Assembly (NCBI RefSeq): GCF_030253575.1
Contig: NC_080568.1
Location: 30,345,001-30,409,000, forward strand
DNA: 64,000 nt
Direction of reading: 5' to 3'
Source of the DNA: Rhododendron vialii
Lineage: Eukaryota; Streptophyta; Magnoliopsida; Ericales; Ericaceae
Shown piece after piece: positions 22,723 through 34,359 of the stretch. A program made the position numbers and the translations under genes. The stretch's first letter is position 1, and the number at the start of each line of letters is the position of its first letter. The notes beneath the pieces are model-generated. The model was given only the letters and a program-made list of their open reading frames with translations. It was not told the DNA's origin and searched no databases.

Positions 22723-23193
22723 ATGGAAAATGATCAGAAGGAATTGCAACTACTTCCCACATCTTCATCATCTCTCAAATCCAGATCTACCGGGGCCCAT
22801 CGAAGTCGCTCGTTCGATCGGCCACCACCAGTAGACCTTCAATTGTCAATGAGTTCGAGGCCAATTAGGCCACCATCGGATCGCGGTCAATCGAGGTACC
22901 AAGCGGCGGAGTGTGACAGTGGTGTGGAGGCGACGAGGTGGCAGGCGGCAGAGCAGATCCGGATGGCGGGGGTGGAGAAGGCGTACGCGGAGCGAGTGAG
23001 GGAGATGACGAGGAGGGAGATGGAGCTGGCTCAGTCGGAGTTCGCGCGTGCAAGGCACGTTTGGGAGAGTGCCCGAGAGGAAGTTGAAAGGGCTGAGAGG
23101 ATGAAGGAGAGGGCGATTCAAAGGGTGGATGGTTCTTCAACGTGCATGGAGATCACTTGCCACTCTTGTAGCCAAAAGTTTCGTCCTAATTAA
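22723..23193 (+). CDS. Small protein resembling the C-terminal domain of IDD14/15/16 (SGR5-like), no zinc fingers
   Basis: 156 residues, one exon. Residues 7-12 (ELQLLP) and 38-44 (DLQLSMS) resemble linker motifs of SGR5-group INDETERMINATE DOMAIN factors. About residues 70-137 form a charged heptad-like helix (AEQIRMAGVEKAYAERVREM, then AQSEFARARHVWESAREEVE). The tail EITCHSCSQKF (Cys146, Cys149) matches the ITCHSCKQQF ending I recall for IDD14, IDD15/SGR5 and IDD16. The four N-terminal C2H2/C2HC fingers that bind DNA are absent, and no ID domain is found upstream, where a TATA box lies close to the ATG. So it is probably a complete gene for a dimerisation-type domain. In Arabidopsis, splice forms of IDD14 and SGR5 lacking DNA binding act as inhibitors; this protein could act that way (inference). 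Confidence 0.75.
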   Translation: MENDQKELQLLPTSSSSLKSRSTGAHRSRSFDRPPPVDLQLSMSSRPIRPPSDRGQSRYQAAECDSGVEATRWQAAEQIRMAGVEKAYAERVREMTRREMELAQSEFARARHVWESAREEVERAERMKERAIQRVDGSSTCMEITCHSCSQKFRPN

Positions 23194-23309
23194 ATGAATA
23201 ATTAATGTTCATAGCGTTTGAGTTGATGAAATGTGTAAGTTAGGGACTGATTTGGAATTAATCAGGAAATCTCGAAGGAAATAATTTTCACACCCAACTA
23301 TTTAGCGAA

Positions 23310-23520
23310 TGCTCTTTTTTTTTTTTTTTTAACGCTGTGTTTGAAATTTGAGGAAACTGCGAAACAAGAAAGGAAAAGAAAATGGACAAAAACATGGGGA
23401 TTTTTTTATTGTACGCCAAATTTGAATTTAATATTTCTCTATTTTTCTCTCCAAATCAAACATTAGAAGAGAATTTTCTTTTCTTTTCTTTTCTTTTCTT
23501 TTCTTTTCTTTTCTTTTTTC
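23310..23520. repeat. Poly(T) and (TTTTC)n microsatellite
   Basis: A T20-like tract lies at about 23312-23330 and about nine TTTTC units at 23477-23517, in the 3' flank of the IDD-tail gene. Confidence 0.85.
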
Positions 23521-26333
23521 ATACTATATTCCAAACAAAACCTTAATCTTTTATAAATTACAAAAAAACTCTTAGATAAAGAGTGCAAGCATTAAAAATT
23601 GGACTTTTATGTAACTTCACTTCCTAAAAGATAAAAAAAACAACTATGTACGTGAAGTGTAAAAATCAATTCTCTATTTCAAAATATATGGGAAGAGAAA
23701 GGAAGAATTATGGGTGCTTTAGCATCGTTATCATCCATTTGTGGTGGAATTTTCAATTAAAAAACAGAAGATTAATAACGAGATGGATGGTGAGAAACTA
23801 AAAACTATGTTATGATCATCGGAATTAATTTTGAGTGGACAAGAGAATTTCATCACTACTTTGGTGAAAATTCAGTAGTCTAATAATTGAGACTAAGGTT
23901 GTCAATATATATCGTACCGACTAGACTGCCGATTTTTTTTTCTACGTTATGTACTAGTATTGGTGATATATTAGGTTTAACTGTTTTAGATTTATTGTTG
24001 ACATTGTAATGTTCCTACATCGAAATTTTTTCATCTATTTTAAAAAAAAATTTGAACAATAGTCTGGTAGCAATCGGTACTGATCGGTATTTGAGTCAAA
24101 ATGGTGTTACAATTCTAGGGAATTTGCTCAGACACAATATGCACCGGCGTGTGTGGTACGAAATTCAGAATCCATGCGTGAGATCATTCTATCGTCTGCG
24201 GTGTACTTTCAAGTAAATTTATGGATCTTATTCTTCCCAGATCTATTTCCTCTGTCTCTCCTCATCCCACCACTCTCTCTCCTCTTTGTGTTTCTCTAAA
24301 ATTCGGACCGTCAAAAACATTTTTGTACGGTCTAGATCACCGACGGGTACCACGTGTGTGGTACTGACACCCCAAAATTTCTCGATTGATATGGAATTAA
24401 TCTCATGTTATCTCTCTCTCTCTTTTTTTTTTTCTTTTCCCTGAGAACAACACTAGCTAGTCGGGGCATGCATATATGGCAATTTTATCACGAGCCAAAT
24501 CTGACAGTTAAAAAATGCATGTCCATCGATCTGATCTGAGAACATTCATCATGTGCACAAGAAAACAAACCATTCACCAAAACTCCAATGGGATAAAAAA
24601 ACTGAAGATCTTCTCAGTTTAGTACTGTTCAAACTTTAGAAATGAAACATCCATGTCCATCTGGTTCGAGTACGTACAGTTCCCATCCCCACAATTGTAT
24701 GTATATATTCCTATCTATCTGCAAAAGTGTCTAGCTAGATCGAAATAACATGATAGCACTTCACTGATTTTGATGCAAATTAAAGCTAGCTAGATCAGAT
24801 GGATACTCGACGTGGCCGTATCCGTTACGGAGTCTGTCCTCGACAACACCATATAACTGTACGTTGCAATACTAATGTGTATAACAATGATGAAAATCAA
24901 TTCAAACGGCGTCGATCTATTAATAAGTCGTGCTGTGATATAAGCTCCTGATCAGCTCGGGTGATCTAAGAGATTAACTTTTAATTTTCTTTTCATTCGA
25001 TGTTTCATGTCACTTCACAAAATATTCAAGGTCCTGTACAAACTTGACGATTTTGTTTTGATAACAGCTTGTGAGCACATCGACGAATTCTAAGAGGCTT
25101 GAAGTTAAAGACCGGACAAACTTTAGTGGCCTCAAAGTTTGAAACGTATTATACAACTGTGACGACTGTAGAAACGAGTCAATAGCCTTGAGATTAAAGA
25201 CGATGAATTAATCAGGACAAAAGCAAGCCAATTCATCAAGAACTAGACGAGGTGGAACTAAACAATTTGTACACCAAACTTCTTTTAAACTTAAAATTTA
25301 GTTCATCAAAAAACCCAATTAAACTTCCCACTAGCCATGTCTGGGATCCAACAGAAAAGGTGAAACAATTTTCGTAAAGGTTCGAGCCTTTCTTAAAGCA
25401 TTTTTGTCAGAGCAGTGAAACAGAACTCCGAACGCGGTTGTGTTTGTGGACTTTTTCAAAATTGAATTCCATTCAAGATGGAATATTAAGAAGCATTCTT
25501 CCAAGCTCGCAACTTCAACTCTTATTGCTAGGTTGTAAAAATTAAAGTTCTTGGAGTACTGCTTAATTGTTAGCTTCAGGACCTAAAGAATAGTCGAGGT
25601 GGACGCACGCGAGCTCAAGGTCCTTTCGGCGACATAGCGGTGTGGCAACAATCTCCGAACACGTTATCATGTACAGATAATCTGACTAATTAAAGGGTGG
25701 CTTCAATAATGCACTGATAAGGTTCTTCTTAATCATGGAGGTCATGACCTAATCCAGTGGGGTGCTGCAAGGGATCAGAAAAGTACTCCATGAGAGATGA
25801 AGTCCTTGGAAAGTTACGGTAATTGCAAAGCCCCCATCAAGAACTGCGGAGGAAATTAATTAATACTTAGGACAACATTTATTTGGGAAAATTTCGATTG
25901 ATCGAGCTTCAACTAGGCTTACTAATAAGAGCGAAAATTCAAACTATTTATATGTTCAGTATTACTTGTATATTTGAAAGGCAAAAATGGTAAGGCCGGG
26001 GTGACCAATGTGTGACAATCGAGTGCGACAGAAGAGTCCCTTTCGTGTAACACCAAGGAGCTAGTCAAGTGAGAGCATGACAAAAAGTAATTAAGGAGTC
26101 TACACTTCCGAGCTCGCAGCATGTTTGATTCCCATCGCCAAACAAAAATCTCTTGGAGTTCTTGAGGTTTGTAGTACCGTTGTTAACTTCAAGGTTCCAA
26201 TATTAGCGGGGTGAAGGGGCTAGATTCCTTCTTGTTGATCATCGATTCATCCATTCGGATACATTCAGAGAAGTACTACAAGAGAGCTATATCATTTCTA
26301 CAAAAGGTGGACGGTGGAATAGGAGATATTTTT
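23521..26333. other. Intergenic DNA, 2.8 kb
   Basis: No gene recognised on either strand. At about 24130-24380 there is a GTGTGGTAC-rich segment with GGACCGTCAAAAACAT and GGGTACCACGTGTGTGG that resembles the MITE at 26334-26525. The rest is AT-rich and unique by eye. Confidence 0.5.
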
Positions 26334-26525
26334 GGGTGCCGGGTGGGTACCACGTGGCCGTGCCCATTGGTGCCCGAGCAGCCCATCCGAACCGTTCAAA
26401 AGTGTGTTGGATGGCCCATATTGAAACCCTCTCTCTTTTTTCTCTCCAAATCCGAGCCGTCTGAAACCGAAATGGACGGCCCGGATGCGCCGAGTGGGGC
26501 CCACGTGGTACCCACCCAGAACTGA
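26334..26525. mobile_element. Short MITE with CACGTGG inverted ends
   Basis: GGTGGGTACCACGTGG at the left pairs with CCACGTGGTACCCACC at the right. Weaker complementarity continues inward (CCATCCGAACCG against CGAGCCGTC-like). Non-coding, 192 bp. The right end is included in the following tandem duplication. Confidence 0.7.
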
Positions 26526-27168
26526 AACGTAGCAATCTAGGACCTGTTTGGCGTGCAATAATCAACGGAATTCATTTTGACAAATCCTTAAACATTTGTC
26601 CTCATGTCATGGTACTGTAGAGAATTATCTTGATAAAAAGGGTTCTCATTATTGTCTCATGAGGTTGATATGTTGAATTCTTGGATACTACTAGAGACTT
26701 ACATGAATTAGGCCAAAAAAACATTTTGAATCATTTTTAAAAGATAAACTTTTCACAGTCACCTGTTCTTATATATAATGGACAAATCTCATGTCTTCAT
26801 CAAATTTTCTCGAGAAATGGATGCGTCGAGTGGGAATCACGTGGCACCCACCCGGCACTGAAACGTAGCAATCTAGGACCTGTTTGGCTTGCAATAATCA
26901 ACAGAATTCATTTTGACAAATCCTTAAACATTTGTCCTTTCACATTGTCCTCATGTCACGGTACTGTAGAGAATTATCTTGATAAAAAGGGTTCTCATTA
27001 TTATTAGAGTATGAGGTTGATATGTTGAATTCTTGTGTACTACTAGAGACTTACATGAATTAGGCCAAAAAAACATTTTGAATCCTTTTTAAAAGATAAA
27101 CTTTTCACAATCATCTGTTCTTATAACGGACAAATCTCATGTCTTCATCAAATTTTCTCGAGGAATGG
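26483..27168. repeat. Tandem duplication, about 2 x 340 bp
   Basis: 26483-26818 and 26819-27168 match at about 93-95% (GAAACGTAGCAATCTAGGAC, GGTTGATATGTTGAATTCTT, CAAATTTTCTCGAG in both). Each unit starts with the right end of the MITE at 26334-26525, so the duplication followed that insertion. Short gaps differ between copies. Confidence 0.88.
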
Positions 27169-27747
27169 TAGGGAGCCATGTCCACAGACATTTCGGTTAG
27201 TTGTCGGTAATATCTAATTTTTACAACTGTGTACTCAATCCAACGAATTGACTAAACCGGAAAACTAATCCCACAGCCGTGACCCAATTTAATGTCAGTA
27301 CTATTATATATAGTGTACTTAAAAAAAGTACTACGAGAATTTTTAAATTCAAAATCTGCTCCCAGAATTTTTCGCAATGACTTTTAATTAAATTTTTTTT
27401 TGGGTCAAACGGAAACTTTACTTTAATTACTTTTGTCCCTTTCCTTTTTTCCCCCTGAATTGCAAACAGGCCGTAGGGGTGGCAGCGGCACTAGCAAAGC
27501 TAAAAAGCCCATTAAATGTGGACTGAGGTCCGGTCCAATTTTTTTTCAGTGTCCAGTTGTTTCAATTTTGAGTCTTCGTGTGCCCCTGCCAGACTATAGC
27601 AAAGATCTGAATCGTTCATTTTGTAGAGGTCCTTGAATAATTCATCCTCTCAAAAAATTAGCTTGATCGAACATCAGTAGATACATGAATGAAAAATATT
27701 TGTACAATAAAAAAAATTGGCTGGTAGTATCACGTTTCCAATAAAGT

Positions 27748-28131
27748 GACGCGTGGGTGGGAAAGCAGACAAAGCGTGATACGTTGGCGCTTTCCCGTGT
27801 AAGCGTGACTGGGAAACCCGAACATTGCAAAAAGTTGCGGCCATGAGCAAAATTACGCGTCCATTATCAAAAACGTGCGCCTTGGAGCAAATGTCCGCGG
27901 GCACAACTACTATAGAAACCGTGTTTGCCGTTCACGTTTTCCTTTGACGCGTGGAGAAAGCGTGATACGTAGGCCCGTTCCTGTATAAGCGTGACTGGGA
28001 AACCCGAACACTGCAAACGTTGGCGGCCATGAGAAAAATTCCACGGCCAGGATAAAAAACGTGCGGCCATAAGCAAATGTTCGCGGGCACAACTCAAGTT
28101 GAAACCGTGTTTGCCGTTCACGCTTTCCTTA
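27748..28131. repeat. Tandem duplication in the TTL promoter, about 190 bp x 2
   Basis: 27748-27945 and 27946-28131 share GACGCGTGG, AGCGTGACTGGGAAACCCGA, CGCGGGCACAACT and GAAACCGTGTTTGCCGTTCA, at roughly 80-85% identity. The second unit ends about 100 bp before the TTL start codon, so the duplication doubles proximal promoter sequence, including ACGCG/CGTG-type words. Confidence 0.85.
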
Positions 28132-28233
28132 TTCCTTCTTCCCGCAACAAATGGCACAGCGCTCCAACGAAATTAGTACTCCCAACTTTCCTATATTAAG
28201 AAACCCCCAAAGGACCCAAACCCTAACCCCGCC

Positions 28234-31200
28234 ATGAGAGACGAAGCCGAGAATCGAAGCAACGTCAACAACAATCCGGAGAAGAAGAAGAAGAAAACCG
28301 ACGGCCAGTTCGAGTTCTGCAGAGTCTGCAGGCTGAACCACGACCAAGGCCGTCGCCACAAGTACTTCCCCAACCACGCCAAGTCTCTCTCCTCCCTCCT
28401 CTCTCGCTTCCAGGAAAAGCTCTCCGACGTCCGCTTCTTCCTAAAAAACCCCAGCCCTCTCCGCCCCGAGCACGCCTCCCGCAACCGTCTCTGGTGCGTG
28501 TTCTGCGATTCCGACGTCGTTGAGGCCGGCAGCTCTTTCGCATGGTACGTCATTCTCCGCTAATCCTTCCATTTTGTGGCTCGAAATCGTAGTGAGAAGA
28601 GAAGAATTCTCGATTATTGAGAATTTTGATATTAATGCAGTTATAATGCTTTCTTTGTTGAGACTTGGAGAAATTGTGTTTGTTTGGGGCTGTTTTTCTG
28701 TGCAAGAGACGGGTTGAAGCTCAATTTGGTTCCTGCGTAGCATCAATTTAACATACTTTTAGAGCATCTCCGGTCGTGTTAGCCATGTATTTGACAATGT
28801 TGCTCCTGTTAAGACAATTTTTGTGACATCTGCTATTTTAGCTGTTTGATTATGAACGTTAATGTTTCAATCAGTACCATCCTAGGTAATGTGGCAAACA
28901 TGTACTCCGTAGGCCGTAGCTTTTCTAAATGTTGTGCAAACTTGGTTCCATACTTGGCAAAGCATTTTTTTGTCTAAAGATTTGGCAAGCCAGTGAAGAT
29001 TTTCAAAGCCGAATCTAAAGCCAAAGATTGGCTTTGGCAAGAGAAATGGCTGACTATTAGAGATGCTCTTAATGAAGGTTTTATGTGGGATTTAGAATTC
29101 TAATCACGAATGACTTTAGAATGAAGAGTGAAGTAATGCAATAGGGCATCGGGTTTGCAATCCATTAATGTTCTCTTATTTGTTTTCGATTGTTGTGCTG
29201 TTAGTGGTAATGCAATCAATCATCTGGCAAGTGCCGAGCATTTGAAGAAGTTAAAGAGTTTTATGTGGAAGCACGGAGGTGGGATGGAGAAACTGGATTC
29301 CTTCAGGCTTTCTGAGACAGATTTAGCAAAGGTGCATATTTTCCTATAGAATGTCAATTGCTGTTTAGGGATTTGTTTTGTTCTGTATACTTGTTTGTTA
29401 CATGTTCCACATCCCATGATTGTGTTATTCTTGGCTGGCTGGTTGTTAGATGCAGCCACGGCAAAGTAGATGTTTTTATTTATTTATGATTATATGCTAA
29501 GAATCTCGGAGAAAAACTGCAGGCATGGGTTTGCATTCTCTTATAATCATTCTTCATTACCTAACTTATTCCTTAAGTCATGTCAGCTGCAACTGTTGAT
29601 GTATTTAGGTTTTAGTTCACGTCTTTGTGTTGGATAACTTGCTGATAACTATTGTAAACTAGAGCAAGGGAGTTATCTGGATTGTTACGGACCTGCGTTA
29701 TTGTTTCTCAAAAGCAAAATTCCTGCATAAAGTACAAGTTGGCAGTTCACCTTCTACTGTTTTGCATGACGATGCCTTCTCTTCGCTTGTCAGAGTTGTA
29801 CGTTGTCCTAGATATGAAGTATTATATGATAGGCTTGTTGCGATTCTTCTTACCAACTTCCGACATATGTGGTTTCCTTATATGAATATACTCACGAGGA
29901 GATTGTCTGTTTGATAATGCTATTGTAGTCTTATTATATTAGTTTCGGTTCTGTCTTGGCTTTTCGTTGTTGTACATTTAAAAAAAAAAAAGTATAGGAA
30001 CTAGGATAGCTGATGATTTTGTCCACTTCATCCACAAAACTATGGCTTTTTCTCTTTAGCTTCATCACAGTAATCATTACTTCTGATCTTTATGTTGTTG
30101 CAGTGGGACAAAAAGTGCACGTCACTGTTGAGTGAAGCTGCTAGTGAAGGATCGCGTGCACCTTTAATTGGGCCTTCAAATGATATCCACAATGAACTGA
30201 ACTCTGAATGTATAGATAGTTTTCAAGAAAATACTAACCACTTTCTTGGATCAAAATTTTCAAATAGTGTTATGCCTTTACAAAGCTATACGAATGAGAG
30301 ATGTCAGGTTTCCCATTCAGAAATATCTGATGTCAAGAAGGTTGGCCCTCTTCCCCATGATGCTAATGCATATTTGCCTGCGGGCACACAATATGATACA
30401 CATTCATGGGCTCCGAAGTATTTAACAGGTATCCGTAGTTTGAATTCCGGATATTTGATGCGATTCAATCTGATCGTTACCTGTTTTAAGACTCTAGCAG
30501 TGCTCCCATGTTGGCTGAGAATGCTAATGGTTATTTCTTTGTCCTTTTATTGTGACTCAGGTTACATGGATAGCCAACAACCTATGGTTTTTAATGGCGG
30601 GAATTTCGCAGCCAATTTTTATCCCAGTAGTGAATGGGTAAGTATGGGTGTCGATATTGTAACAACCTCTCCTCCCTCTCTAGGGATCCTGTATCTCTTA
30701 TCCGCGTTTTAGTTATGAACTTTTTGTGTTGTGGATGGAATTTTAATTTCCTGGCACAGATTTCAGATTTACTAACCTTGTCTTCTCTGTATTTTACTGG
30801 AAAAGCTTCCCTTCTGAGTCTCCCCACATTTGTGGATGGCTTGGTTGGAAAATTTCAGTAGATATCCTGTCCATATGATGCAAACCAGACAGAGAAAGAA
30901 AAGAAGCTTAGAATTTGGCCCCCTTTCTTCCCTTACCCCTACCCACACCACATAAGAGATTTACTACTACTACCGCCGCTGCTGCTATTGTAGTTGTAAT
31001 TATCATTTGAGGCGAGTGAATAAAGTTTAATATACGAGGTAGGAGAACGTACTTCCTTACCTTATTCTCACCTCATGAGCCCCAAAATGGTTGTCCTACC
31101 ACAGGTGAGACATGTTAGGGGTGTTGATGATTGTTTTGGTTAAAATTCCACCAATGTGAGCTACTTCAAAAAGTTCAGTTCTTCTAAAATGAGGCACATG

Positions 31201-33056
31201 GCATGTTGTTATTTTTAGAGTAGGGGAAATAGTAAAACAGAAAATGAAAACTAGAGTGTTGGTGGAAATGAGAAGAGAATACTGAAAGTTGTCATTGTGC
31301 AATTCGCGTACTTTTGAAATGAGGACGTTTAGATGGGATACTATCAGAAAGGAAAGCATGGGAGAAATAAAAATGAAGTTTGGAAGAACTTTGAGGTGCC
31401 ACAATTGAGGATAGTTGAGGGGTTATTTTATGACGTTGAGAGTAACCCGACCCAAATTGACATGAGAACCTGGAGATGACCAGAAAGAATTTAATTGTAG
31501 AATCCAGAATTGGTACTAGTTTACGTGTGATAGACACTGTTTGCTACACTTTTGGTAAATCTGTCTCTTTTGATTTAATATTTTATTGTATGAACTCAGG
31601 TGGTGAAGAACAGAATGCCCCCCTTTAACTGGAAATAGTTCACACAGGCCATTGTGTTTGTTTTAATGTACTTTTCGGTACACACCATTATTTGCCAATC
31701 AATCAAGAAATTGTCCATCCAGGTTTTTATAGTTGGGAATTGACATAACCTCCCTCAATTGGAACTTGCAATACTCGTTTGTGGCAGAATCAAAGAGAGT
31801 ATTGGACATCATAATGTAATGTATTGTTGGTATTCTTTTTTGGGGTCTTGTAGCCATGTGACCTCATATACTTAGATTTACCATTACAAATGTGTGGATT
31901 ATGTTGATTTTTTGATGTCCTGTCATTTAGTACTCAATTCCTTTACATTTTCACACTGCATACCTGGATCCTGGGACTGCTTTATGTGTATTTTCGATCT
32001 TGCTTTTTTCATGGTTGATTGCCTGTTTCTGATCATGGGGTTTTTAGTAAGCTTGTGCTGAAGTTCTCATATTTGGGTTATCAATCTATTGGCAAACATT
32101 TGATGATGTTGATTTAGATGTACCAGGCACATCCAGATGAAAGAATGGTTAATGGAGAGAGCAGTTCTCAGGGTTAGTATTTTTTTTGAGGCTTAGTTCA
32201 AAATAAAATCTATACTTATGCATCATTCTGCTCTGTATTTTCTGGGTGGGACAGTGTATGAAGTAGAACTCGTGTAGGTCACCTTTTGCAGAAGGAGATA
32301 GATGTGGTGGAGTTTCTTTTTACATGCATTGCTCAATTCTCCTCTTGTTGCATTAAACTCTACAGGGTTGCATAATCTCACTCAGATCTCTGCGGCAGTT
32401 CAAGAAGGAGCTAAAGGAAATGTGCATTCTGGGGCACCTCCTCCCTGGTTTGATGCAACTGAAGAAAATCTAAGAAACAGTAAACTAACAGACGGACTAG
32501 GAAAGAATAACCTTGCTTCTTCTCTCAAAAAGTCGGGGAAGTCCCAGAAATTGAATCCAAAGCGAGTGGGAGCTGCTTGGGCTGAAAAGAGAAAGATTGA
32601 GCTGGAGATGGAGAAGCGAGGGGAGATTGCCACTGATAATTTTGACGTTAACTGGCTACCTAATTTCGGCCGAGTTTGGCAATCTGGTAGCCGAAAGGAA
32701 TCTAGAAAAGAATTTCAGGTGGAGAACAAAAACTCCCCAAAGGGTGAAACTCAGTCAGAGACATTGATCGAGATACAGCCTTATGTTAGCAAACGAAAGG
32801 TAAGACTGGCATTTTTTCTGTCACTGTTGAAAAAACTCTGATTACTTTTGAAGGCTTTCATTTTGTTTTCTGAGGCTAGATAATGGGAATTCATAATTTC
32901 TGTTATGGTATGATAAACATCAATGTGGTACAATTGTGCAATTTTCTTCACAATAAGGATGTTTTCCATGTGAGAGACTGTTTTTCAGAGTGAATGGAGT
33001 GCGTAAAGCTGACATGAATCCTTCTCCTATTGCAGCGAACAGAGGTGGAGCAATGA
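28234..33056 (+). CDS. TTL: TITAN-like protein (TTL), plant CENATAC/CCDC84 counterpart
   Basis: Seven exons, all GT-AG with matching phase: 28234-28544, 29205-29331, 30104-30428, 30561-30637, 32118-32172, 32366-32799 and 33036-33056. They encode about 449 residues. The exon 5 acceptor could also be at 32127, which drops MYQ. Two CCHH zinc fingers are visible: C29, C32, H42, H48 and C88, C91, H110, H116. The C-terminal half holds GNVHSGAPPPWF and NWLPNFGRVW. These match human CENATAC (CCDC84) motifs as I recall them: GNIHSGATPPWM, GWLPSFGRVW and HLASPEHKK. CENATAC is a minor-spliceosome protein; Arabidopsis TTL is needed for embryo and endosperm nuclear division. A Lys/Arg-rich segment (about 325-375) suggests nuclear location. 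No break seen. Ends RTEVEQ. Confidence 0.92.
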
Positions 33057-34092
33057 TACTTGACAAGCTTCGAATTGGAGATACAGTGGGGGCAAAGATT
33101 TTGTTATGAATAGGAAGGTAATGGACGGATTCACCTGGAATGCATCAACTCGGTTGCCTTTAGTCATTGCCAATGGAGTTCATTTGGTGATACACGAGTG
33201 TATATGTTCATCTGACTTTGAAATTAGCGCAGTTGAGAAAAGCTGAGATCCCTTTCTGTTTTTTCCCCAAATCTAAGGAATCTGAGTGAGGAAAGTACAA
33301 TGGTTTGCTCTTGTTTCAGTTTTTGGGTGCCTTTTGGGATTTTCCTGTGGATGCCGAAAATGAAAAGGCTCATTTGGTGCAGAATGAATTTCCTCAAGGC
33401 ATTGCTCAACAGGTGGAAATATAAAGAACATAAATGGCCCTTGCCACGTTCCTTAACAAGCCCTCTGCCACTTTGTGCTGCCTTCTGACACTCCGGAGTG
33501 TATGATGACAACTTTACCCGCAGGAGTATATAATGACAACTTCCAGGGGCTCATGCCCGATTATGAGACTGCTTGTTGGATGTCCGAGGCACCTTGCTCC
33601 GACCTGAGCTATGCAACAAGAAGACCCCCATGGAACCTTGCTGGAACTGCTTGACAAGAATTATTGATACATGTGGTTTTGAAATTGACTAATGTTGGGA
33701 ATGTGCCTATCGGTCATCAGATGCTCCTAAATGTAAGTAATTTTTTTTTTTTTTTTTGTGGTTTTGAGATAAATATTTTACACCCGAGCATGTTGAAAGA
33801 AGATTATTACGAGATTATGTAATCATAACTGTAATTTTCGTCATCATAACTGTAATTTTCGTCGTCATCTCCATCGTTATCACCAGAGCATCTGCAAAGA
33901 ATATTATTACAAGAATGTGTAATAATAACCATAATTTCCGTCATCCTCTCCATCGTTGCTTTCATTATTGACATTTATACCGAAGAGAGATAAAGATAGA
34001 AATAATTTACAGTATATAATAACAGTGCCTGCAATTTCTATGCTGTGGTAAATTACCATTGGTCGTAAATCATCGTCGTTGATATGCACCAA
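33057..34092. other. TTL 3' flank and intergenic DNA
   Basis: Contains the likely 3' UTR. At 33795-33975 the words AATCATAACTGTAATTTTCG and GTCATC..CTCCATCGTT recur imperfectly two or three times, a degenerate tandem repeat. No gene seen. Confidence 0.5.
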
Positions 34093-34182
34093 CTCCGCGT
34101 ATTGAAATTGTCAATATTGTTAAATCTCCGCGTATTGAAATTGTCAATTTTGTTAAATCTCCGCGTATTGAAATTGTCAAAT
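34093..34182. repeat. 33-bp minisatellite, 2.7 copies
   Basis: CTCCGCGTATTGAAATTGTC plus a TTGTTAAAT tail repeats at 34093, 34126 and 34159 with near-perfect identity. Confidence 0.92.
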
Positions 34183-34326
34183 ACTCCATTATTAACAACC
34201 ATAGCTGGTCGCTCCCATAATGATTTCACTTTTTTTTTTCTTAATACCCTCTCACATGTTTTAGTTACTCAATTATTTTTATTAGCGCTGTCGATTTTCT
34301 CTATTACTAATCTCATCCATTATCAA

Positions 34327-34347
34327 TATATTTTTTTGATCGGCAAT
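34327..34347 (-). mobile_element. Ultra-short LINE-tail insertion (21 bp)
   Basis: ATCCATTATCAA occurs on both sides (34315-34326, 34348-34359) as a 12-bp target duplication. The insert read on the minus strand is ATTGCCGATCAAAAAAATAT plus A, that is, a few bases of LINE 3' end plus an A-tail. A second case with the same GCCGATCAAAAAAA core is at 45843-45866. Confidence 0.6.
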
Positions 34348-34359
34348 ATCCATTATCAA

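Noticed and set aside
30591-31537. Minus-strand open frames inside TTL introns
   Set aside because: Intronic, without family features; TTL exons on the other strand are clear.
33795-33975. CRISPR-like array
   Set aside because: Only two or three degenerate copies without uniform spacers; plant nuclear DNA.
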